Positions 1-5,396 of a DNA stretch of 5,396 bases are shown piece after piece. Source of the stretch: Flavobacteriales bacterium (GTDB lineage: Bacteria; Bacteroidota; Bacteroidia; Flavobacteriales; Flavobacteriaceae). Numbering within the stretch: position 1 is the first letter of the stretch; each line of letters starts with the position of its first letter. The notes under the pieces were generated by a model, which was given only the letters and a program-made list of their open reading frames with translations, was not told the origin of the DNA and did no database searches. The DNA lies in the NCBI GenBank assembly GCA_027033875.1, contig JALVKK010000081.1, positions 1-5,396 of the forward strand, read 5' to 3'. The translations under genes were made by a program, and so were the position numbers.

Positions 1-1
1 A

Positions 2-3000
2 AAATTTATATTTTTTTTGTTGACAGGACAGCAAATCCTTCTAGCTCAATTAAATAACAAAATAAACATTCGGCAATTATCCGGTATCGGCAATTCGCCT
101 CAAAGTATTACATACGGAATAAAACAAGATAGTATAGGTAATCTGTGGATTGCCTCCGAAGAAGGAGTGTTAAAATTCGATTCAAAAAAATTCAAACTTT
201 ACAACACGTACAAAGGCTTACCTAAAAAAGTTAGCAACAAAGTAACTGAACTGTTTATTGATTCTAAACAACGTATTTGGATAGGCTTGGAGAAAAGTAT
301 TTGTATATATAATAATAAATTTGATCGTTTTGATTTAATCAACACAAATGAAGATATCAATCCTGAACACGTATATACTATCACTGAAGATAACAAACAT
401 CAAATCTGGTTTGGTACCTATAACGGGCTATGGGTAATTGATGATAAAATGCAGTTCAAACATTTTTTACCCAAAAAAAATATTTTTTCAATATTAAGCC
501 ACAATGATAATATCCTTTTTGGTGCCTCAGATGGTTTTTTTGCTTTTAAAGTTTCAACTCAAGAATTGCGTAAAATAAATTTAAACGACGATACAGCCAT
601 TCGATGCATTGTCCGGATTAATAATCAAATTTTTGCCGGTTCTAAATCCGGAGAAATATATAAAATTTCGAACAAACAGTTTACGGTAAAGCAGCTGAAT
701 ATCAATCCAAAAATAACCAAACCTATCTTTGACATAATTGCAGATGATCAAAATAATTATTATGTCGGCACAAACGGCGATGGATTTTACAAACTAGACT
801 CAAACTTTAAACTGTTGGAACATATTGTTGAAGATCCGGACATTCCTAATACAATACGCAGCAACAGCATTTACGACATGGAAAAAGGGCATGAAAATAT
901 TATTTGGCTCGCTACCTACGGCGGTGGCGTTAATTATTTCAATCCTCAAGCTTCTCCATTTAAAATAATTCGACATCAAATTAACAATTCTAACAGCCTG
1001 ATTACAAATTTTACCCGTGCTATAGAAAAAGATAAAAACGGTAAAATTTGGTTCGGCACTAAAAAAGGTATCAGTATTTTTGACCCTGTTCATAATACGT
1101 GGCGGCATCTTTCATTAAAAACCGAACAAAATAATCTTGAAAACAGTATTGTTCTGTCTTTGGAACCTGATGGAAACTATATGTGGGTAAGCACTTACAA
1201 CAACGGCTTATTTAAAATTGATGTTAACAATTATCAACAATGGAACGGTGAAAAACTAAGAATACCTAAGCAAAAACAAGCTAAAATATATTCATTATTA
1301 AAAGATAACAAAGCTAATTTGTGGATGGGTGGCATTGCAAACAATCTATATGTTTTCAGAAAAGATAAAACTGAAGAAACCTATCCTATTATCAATGTCA
1401 GGACGCTTACAGAGACCAAAAACGGTTCTATCATAGCCGGTTGTATGAACGGTATTTATATTATCAACGACAGTATAAATCAATATAAACATATAAAAAA
1501 CCTGCTGCCGGACAAAACAATGGCATATCCGAAAATCAATTGTATATATGAAACCAACGACGGGCAATTGGTAATAGGAACTAATGGTGCCGGACTGATT
1601 TTTTATGATCCGAAAACACAAATCAAAAAAGTCATTAATCTGACAAAATCTTTACCTTCCGATATTGTTAAAGGTATTTTGGCAACCAATGATCAAAATT
1701 TGTGGGTCAGCACAATCAAAGGCTTAGCGCACATTATCATTAAACCCAAAGATACATTAATATATGTATATGATAAGACTGACGGTTTGGCTTCAACAGA
1801 ATATATTATGGGTAGTTATTGTAAAATATCCGATAGTCTTTTTGCTTTCGGAGGTATTGACGGTGCAAGCCTCTTTAATCCGTATAACATAAAAGTAAAA
1901 GAAATAGTACCGAAAGTTATATTTGATGAACTTAAAGTATCTAACAAAATCATAAAACTCGGTGAAAAACCTTTAAAATTTCACATTGACGCAACAAGTG
2001 AAATCAATCTGAAATACAAACAAAACTCAATTGAACTGAAATTTACCGGAGTTTTGCAAGATAATCCATCACAAGTTAAATATTCTTGGATACTTGAAGG
2101 ATTTGAACAAAACTGGACAACCCCAAGTTATACAAATTTTGCTACATATACTAATTTGAATGCAGGCGATTACACGTTTAAAGTCAAAGCTTTTAATAAA
2201 TACGGAAAATCAAGCCCTGTCAGAGAAATTAAAATCCATGTTCAAGCACCTTGGTGGGCTAGCAATATAGCTTATTTTATATATGGAGTTTTAATTATCG
2301 GCTTATTTTTTGCTGTCATACGCATTACAAGTTTAATTGTCAATAAAAAATATGCCGATACTCAAATCGATTTTTTCAATAATCTGACACACGAAATTAG
2401 AACACCGATGGCTATTTTACTTTCATCATTAAATAGCATTTCTTCGGAACCTGATTTGGATAAAACAAGCAATCTGAGAATCAAAAATAATGTCAATCAA
2501 ATAAATGCATTATTTGAGCAAATGTTAAACTTTCAACGTTTTACTTCAAGCAAACATTTTAATGAAGATATTCATAAAATAAATATTAATACTTTTATTA
2601 AGGATTTGTTAAGCAACTTTAATCCTGTTGTGAAGGAACGTAATTTACATATTGAAATTAACAATCAATGGGGCGATAAATCATTTTATTTCAACAAAGA
2701 ATATCTCGAAAAAATCTTATTAAACCTAATTTCTAACGCAGTCAAATACTCATTTGATAACGGAAAAATCACAATTAACATTCGTAAAACAGGAAAAAAA
2801 GATCTAAAAATTGATGTTATTGATGAAGGTTTGGGTATCCCCAAAGACCAACAAAAATATATTTTGAACCGGTACTACCGCGCTCAAAATGCCATAAACA
2901 GTCAAAGACCCGGAACCGGACTCGGATTGATTATGGTAAAAAAACTTTTAGATAAAACCGGTGGTAATATCAAATTTGAAAGTCAAGAAAATAAAGGTAC

Positions 3001-3898
3001 AAAATTTACATTATTAATAAAGAATTTTGCTCATAAGTATAATGAAAAAGCTATTATAAAAAGCGATCATATACATAAAAATAAATATGATTTTGAAGAT
3101 TTATCCGAATTAAGCAATTATAGTGACACCAAAATATTAATTGTAGAAGACAATAATGAGCTTCGCCGAACATTGGTCAAAGAATTGAGTTATTATTTTC
3201 AAGTTTTTGAAGCAAAAAACGGGAAAGAAGGATTGGAAAAAGCTAACCAAATTAATCCGGATATTATCTTAACCGACTTAATTATGCCCGAAATAGATGG
3301 TATGGAAATGGCCAAAATCATTAAAAATGACATCAATCTGAATCATATTCCTATTTTTATGATTAGTGTTATTCACGATTCCGACCAAAAACTAAAAAGT
3401 GCCGAAACCGGTATTTCATATTATTTTGAAAAACCCGTTGATATAAAATATCTAATGAGTAAAATATTAAGCATCTTAAAATTAAAAGAAAATTTGCGTA
3501 AAAAATACATTCACGAAAATAATATTGATAATGCCGCTTTGTATCGTAACAAAAATGATCAAGAATTTTTAAACAAACTTGAAAAAATTATTTTAGATAA
3601 TATTGAAAATAGTGATTTTTCAGTTCACGATTTATCCGAAAAAATGGGAATGAGTAGAACCTCGTTGTATATGAAACTCAAAAATATGGTTAACTTATCG
3701 CCTCAAGATTTTATTGTTCAAGCCAAATTACGTTTAGCCAAAAAATTACTAATCAAAGGCGAGATGAGCATCAAAGAAGTTGCATACAGTTCCGGTTTTT
3801 CCAATCCTAAATATTTTAGTACTGTTTTTAAGAAGTTTAATCAAAAATCACCACGTCAATTTATAGATAGTTTGAAAAAAGACAATCCGAAAAAATGA
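2..3898 (+). CDS. Hybrid two-component system sensor kinase/response regulator (HTCS), 5' partial
   Basis: One-protein signalling system that senses a periplasmic ligand and controls transcription through its own DNA-binding domain. Residues are counted from the TTG at 17. The frame stays open to the left edge and reads KFIFFLLTGQQILLAQ, a signal-peptide core ending in the AQ common in this phylum, so the real start is upstream and TTG 17 is unlikely. Domains: fourteen Reg_prop blades, about 40-625 (W-[IFV]-[GAS]-[ST]-x-x-G-type motifs); Y_Y_Y, about 688-745; one transmembrane helix, about 750-768; HisKA with phosphoacceptor H792 in HEIRTP; HATPase_c with N907, D936-x-G938-x-G940 and G966-TGLGL; receiver with E1044/D1045, phosphoacceptor D1087, S1117 and K1139; AraC-type double helix-turn-helix, about 1200-1285. 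All key residues are present. Family members usually regulate neighbouring polysaccharide-utilization genes; none is visible here, so the ligand is unknown. The linker between membrane and H-box looks short. TGA stop at 3896-3898. Confidence 0.95.
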   Translation, partial: KFIFFLLTGQQILLAQLNNKINIRQLSGIGNSPQSITYGIKQDSIGNLWIASEEGVLKFDSKKFKLYNTYKGLPKKVSNKVTELFIDSKQRIWIGLEKSICIYNNKFDRFDLINTNEDINPEHVYTITEDNKHQIWFGTYNGLWVIDDKMQFKHFLPKKNIFSILSHNDNILFGASDGFFAFKVSTQELRKINLNDDTAIRCIVRINNQIFAGSKSGEIYKISNKQFTVKQLNINPKITKPIFDIIADDQNNYYVGTNGDGFYKLDSNFKLLEHIVEDPDIPNTIRSNSIYDMEKGHENIIWLATYGGGVNYFNPQASPFKIIRHQINNSNSLITNFTRAIEKDKNGKIWFGTKKGISIFDPVHNTWRHLSLKTEQNNLENSIVLSLEPDGNYMWVSTYNNGLFKIDVNNYQQWNGEKLRIPKQKQAKIYSLLKDNKANLWMGGIANNLYVFRKDKTEETYPIINVRTLTETKNGSIIAGCMNGIYIINDSINQYKHIKNLLPDKTMAYPKINCIYETNDGQLVIGTNGAGLIFYDPKTQIKKVINLTKSLPSDIVKGILATNDQNLWVSTIKGLAHIIIKPKDTLIYVYDKTDGLASTEYIMGSYCKISDSLFAFGGIDGASLFNPYNIKVKEIVPKVIFDELKVSNKIIKLGEKPLKFHIDATSEINLKYKQNSIELKFTGVLQDNPSQVKYSWILEGFEQNWTTPSYTNFATYTNLNAGDYTFKVKAFNKYGKSSPVREIKIHVQAPWWASNIAYFIYGVLIIGLFFAVIRITSLIVNKKYADTQIDFFNNLTHEIRTPMAILLSSLNSISSEPDLDKTSNLRIKNNVNQINALFEQMLNFQRFTSSKHFNEDIHKININTFIKDLLSNFNPVVKERNLHIEINNQWGDKSFYFNKEYLEKILLNLISNAVKYSFDNGKITINIRKTGKKDLKIDVIDEGLGIPKDQQKYILNRYYRAQNAINSQRPGTGLGLIMVKKLLDKTGGNIKFESQENKGTKFTLLIKNFAHKYNEKAIIKSDHIHKNKYDFEDLSELSNYSDTKILIVEDNNELRRTLVKELSYYFQVFEAKNGKEGLEKANQINPDIILTDLIMPEIDGMEMAKIIKNDINLNHIPIFMISVIHDSDQKLKSAETGISYYFEKPVDIKYLMSKILSILKLKENLRKKYIHENNIDNAALYRNKNDQEFLNKLEKIILDNIENSDFSVHDLSEKMGMSRTSLYMKLKNMVNLSPQDFIVQAKLRLAKKLLIKGEMSIKEVAYSSGFSNPKYFSTVFKKFNQKSPRQFIDSLKKDNPKK

Positions 3899-3923
3899 TT
3901 TTTTCAATAATTTATATATATTT

Positions 3924-4511
3924 ATGCTAGGTTTAAAAGCTCAAACACCCGAAGCATGGGCAATAATTGTCATAAAAGACTTAAACACTTTTTTGACAGA
4001 CCATGCTTACAACGAAATGAAAGCCGCTCAATCGGCTATGGCGGTTATCAATCACCGTCCTACTGATGTAGAGTTTGTCAATACCATGTCGGCACTGGCT
4101 ATCGAAGAGATGCAACATTTTGAAATGGTCTATGAACGTATGCAAAAATTAAACCTGAAACTCGGACAAGAGTCGCAAAATACTTACGCTATGCAGTTAC
4201 GAAAATTTTTTCCACGTACTAAGGATCGTGAAGAAAAATTTTTGCAAAAACTGATGTTATCATCTCTAATGGAAGCTAGAAGTTGCGAACGATTCAGCGT
4301 TTTGATACCCGTTATCAAAGAATCTTATCCCGAATTAGCCGGATTTTATGAAGAATTGTTTGTCAGCGAAGCCCGTCATTACAGAGTTTTTCTTGACTAC
4401 GCTCGCAAATTCGGCGGTAAAGAACGCATAGACCAAATTTGGGACAAACTATTGAGCTATGAAGCAGAACTCACCAACAGTTTAGGAAAAAATGCCTTGG
4501 TACATGGCTAA
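3924..4511 (+). CDS. miaE: tRNA-(ms2io6A)-hydroxylase MiaE
   Basis: Oxygen-dependent diiron monooxygenase that hydroxylates the isopentenyl side chain of ms2i6A at position 37 of tRNAs reading U-starting codons, giving ms2io6A. It acts in the cytoplasm after MiaA and MiaB, neither of which is in this window. The 195-residue length fits the family. The ferritin-like four-helix ligand set is complete: E31 (NEMKAA), E62 and H65 (EEMQH), E117 (EARSCERF), E149 and H152 (SEARHY). The MLGLK start with a following TP/W region is what I remember for Bacteroidota members and supports ATG 3924. There is no Shine-Dalgarno sequence in the AT-only leader, which is normal for the phylum. It lies 25 bp after the sensor gene on the same strand and overlaps the next gene by at least 8 bp. 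There is no signal peptide or membrane segment. The family call is firm; in vivo substrate specificity is inferred from the family. Confidence 0.9.
   Translation: MLGLKAQTPEAWAIIVIKDLNTFLTDHAYNEMKAAQSAMAVINHRPTDVEFVNTMSALAIEEMQHFEMVYERMQKLNLKLGQESQNTYAMQLRKFFPRTKDREEKFLQKLMLSSLMEARSCERFSVLIPVIKESYPELAGFYEELFVSEARHYRVFLDYARKFGGKERIDQIWDKLLSYEAELTNSLGKNALVHG
4484..4511 (+). promoter_or_regulatory. Stop/start overlap between miaE and the DUF2520 gene
   Basis: The two reading frames overlap. The sequence ATGGCTAA (4504-4511) holds both the preferred DUF2520 start codon and the miaE TAA stop. A second in-frame ATG at 4492 is preceded by AGGA at 4484-4487, only four bases away, which is a marginal Shine-Dalgarno match. 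The ATG at 4504 has no such motif nearby. Because this phylum relies little on Shine-Dalgarno pairing, this does not settle the start. The arrangement suggests that ribosomes finishing miaE reinitiate on the second gene; that is inference from the geometry. Confidence 0.45.
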
Positions 4512-5277
4512 GCAACCTATACATATCACCCTGTTTGGCGGTGGTAATGTAGGTACCCATTTAGCCAAAAATCTGTTCAAATTGTCCGGTGTACGTCTGC
4601 AACAAATTTATAACAGGCATTTATCTAACATCAAATCATTTGAAAAACAAACCGAAATCATAGATGATTTGTCTCAACTCAAACCGGCAGATTTGTTTAT
4701 TTTGGCACTCAAAGACGATGTTATTGTGTCCTTTTCAAAGAAACTGAAGGACTTTGATACATTAACCGTTCACACCTCAGGCAGTGTGCCGATGATCGCC
4801 TTACAAACTCGTCGAAAAGGTGTTTTTTATCCGTTTCAAACTTTTTCAAAAGACAAACCTGACTTGGATTTTTCCAATATTCCCATAATGATTGAAGCGG
4901 AAACCGAACAAGACTTACAATTGCTTAAAACTTTGGCGGATTCTCTCTCAAAAAAAGTAGAAATTGTTAATTCAGACCAACGCAAAGCCTTACATATTGC
5001 CGGCGTTTTTGCAGCCAATTTTGTCAATTATATGTACCGTCAAGCCGAAAATATATTGCAAAATAACGACTTATCTTTTGACTTGATAAAACCTTTGATT
5101 ATAGAAACCGCTCAAAAAGTACAAAACTTATCGCCGGCACATGCTCAAACAGGTCCCGCCAGTCGTGGTGATATGAAAACTATTGAAAAACATTTGGATT
5201 TTTTAACACAAAAAACGGAATTTGAATTGTATAAATATTTATCGGAATTGATTTTAAAGGACAGAAACAATCTATGA
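4504..5277 (+). CDS. DUF2520 / Rossmann-fold NADP oxidoreductase-like protein
   Basis: Cytoplasmic protein with an N-terminal nucleotide-binding Rossmann domain and a C-terminal helical DUF2520 domain, related in fold to ProC and F420-dependent NADP reductases. The substrate and reaction are not established for the family. With ATG 4504 the product is 257 residues, close to the usual length. Visible motifs: G12-x-G14-x-x-G17 (GGGNVG) after the first strand; VHTSGS about 89-94; GVFYPFQTFSK about 106-116; an SDQRKALHIAGVFAANF helix about 157-173, equivalent to the family's Q-[RK]-x-x-x-H motif; and AQTGPASRGD about 214-223. Pattern and spacing match, from memory, a Bacteroides fragilis structural-genomics protein annotated as a putative NADP oxidoreductase. 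ATG 4492 would add only MPWY, read from codons overlapping the end of miaE; either start is possible. It ends with TGA at 5275-5277. Translation is probably coupled to miaE. Confidence 0.88.
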   Translation: MAKQPIHITLFGGGNVGTHLAKNLFKLSGVRLQQIYNRHLSNIKSFEKQTEIIDDLSQLKPADLFILALKDDVIVSFSKKLKDFDTLTVHTSGSVPMIALQTRRKGVFYPFQTFSKDKPDLDFSNIPIMIEAETEQDLQLLKTLADSLSKKVEIVNSDQRKALHIAGVFAANFVNYMYRQAENILQNNDLSFDLIKPLIIETAQKVQNLSPAHAQTGPASRGDMKTIEKHLDFLTQKTEFELYKYLSELILKDRNNL

Positions 5278-5349
5278 TTATCAATAATGAAAATATTAAT
5301 AAAAACCGGTCAACCTTATTCAGGGATTTACATATTTATCACTAAAAAA

Positions 5350-5396
5350 AACTTTCAACTTTCAACTTTTAACTTTTAACTTTCAACTTTTAACTT
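5350..5396 (+). repeat. 7-bp tandem repeat (AACTTTY), at least 6.7 copies, continues past the window
   Basis: Six complete heptamers in perfect register (5350-5356, 5357-5363, 5364-5370, 5371-5377, 5378-5384, 5385-5391) and a five-base partial copy at the right edge. The copies differ only at the seventh base, which is C, C, T, T, C, T in order. Bases 5344-5349 are A's that lead into the first unit, making an A8 run. The repeat is non-coding in any supported frame: the plus-strand frames examined soon meet TAA where a T-ending unit joins the next. It cannot fold on itself, since both arms would need complementary bases that the unit lacks. Similar intergenic heptamer tracts are, as I recall, scattered in many Bacteroidota genomes; their role is unknown. 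The true copy number is unknown because the tract leaves the window. Confidence 0.9.

Noticed and set aside
11..27. TTGACA-like -35 box at 20-25
   Set aside because: It is coding sequence for the signal peptide, no partner -10 at proper spacing drives a gene, and this phylum uses a different consensus (TTTG / TAnnTTTG).
199..1621. Open frames of 65-102 codons on the minus strand inside the sensor gene (199-396, 800-1108, 1346-1621)
   Set aside because: They lie wholly within a strongly supported + strand gene and show no recognisable domain. Their existence follows from the AT-rich coding sequence.
3911..3926. Bacteroidota-type -7 element (TATATTTA against TAnnTTTG) before miaE
   Set aside because: The match overlaps the ATG itself, so transcription would begin inside the gene, and the final G is missing. 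It is more likely just AT-rich leader.
4836..5027. 63-codon minus-strand frame inside the DUF2520 gene
   Set aside because: It is antisense to conserved family motifs on the + strand and has no domain or start signal of its own.
5274..5345. 23-codon frame starting in the ATGA overlap with the DUF2520 stop
   Set aside because: The geometry is attractive, but ATGA arises easily by chance. The peptide is very short, polar and unrecognised, so it is mentioned only as part of the downstream-context finding.
5278..5349. Intrinsic terminator after the DUF2520 gene
   Set aside because: No GC-rich stem followed by a T run is visible. ACCGGT is a 6-bp palindrome only, with no loop or U tract.
5287..5379. 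30-codon + strand frame starting with ATG AAA ATA
   Set aside because: Its last third is translated heptamer repeat, there is no ribosome-binding site, and it shows no known motif.
5350..5396. CRISPR array
   Set aside because: The 7-bp units are directly adjacent with no spacers, and no cas genes are in view.

Overview
This looks like an ordinary stretch of an AT-rich Bacteroidota chromosome (roughly 28-30% GC in the first gene and 35-40% in the second, from hand counts of sampled lines). The assignment rests on three things: a one-piece hybrid two-component sensor/regulator with a Reg_prop/Y_Y_Y periplasmic sensor, which is essentially a Bacteroidota architecture; a DUF2520 Rossmann protein closely resembling Bacteroides-type members; and a lack of convincing Shine-Dalgarno sequences. 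The order or family within the phylum cannot be fixed from this window.

Layout, all on the + strand. Bases 2-3898 hold a hybrid two-component system (HTCS) protein whose 5' end lies off the left edge. It reads as signal peptide tail, fourteen beta-propeller blades, Y_Y_Y domain, one transmembrane helix, histidine kinase, receiver and AraC-type DNA-binding domain, with every catalytic motif visible and intact. After a 25-bp gap, bases 3924-4511 encode MiaE, the ferritin-like diiron hydroxylase of ms2i6A37 in tRNA. Overlapping its end is a DUF2520 / NADP-oxidoreductase-like Rossmann protein (4504-5277, or from 4492). The last 119 bases carry no convincing gene. They end in a perfectly phased 7-bp tandem repeat (AACTTTY, six full copies plus a partial one) that runs off the right edge.

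How the parts fit together: the HTCS would sense a periplasmic ligand, probably a glycan fragment by family analogy, and regulate transcription directly through its own AraC domain. Its usual SusC/SusD/glycoside hydrolase targets are not in view, so they may lie upstream or elsewhere. MiaE and the DUF2520 protein form a tight, probably translationally coupled pair of housekeeping type. No functional link between them and the HTCS can be shown beyond strand and spacing. I found no RNA gene, insertion sequence, CRISPR array, strong terminator or evidence for an undescribed system. The most notable unexplained element is the terminal heptamer repeat.
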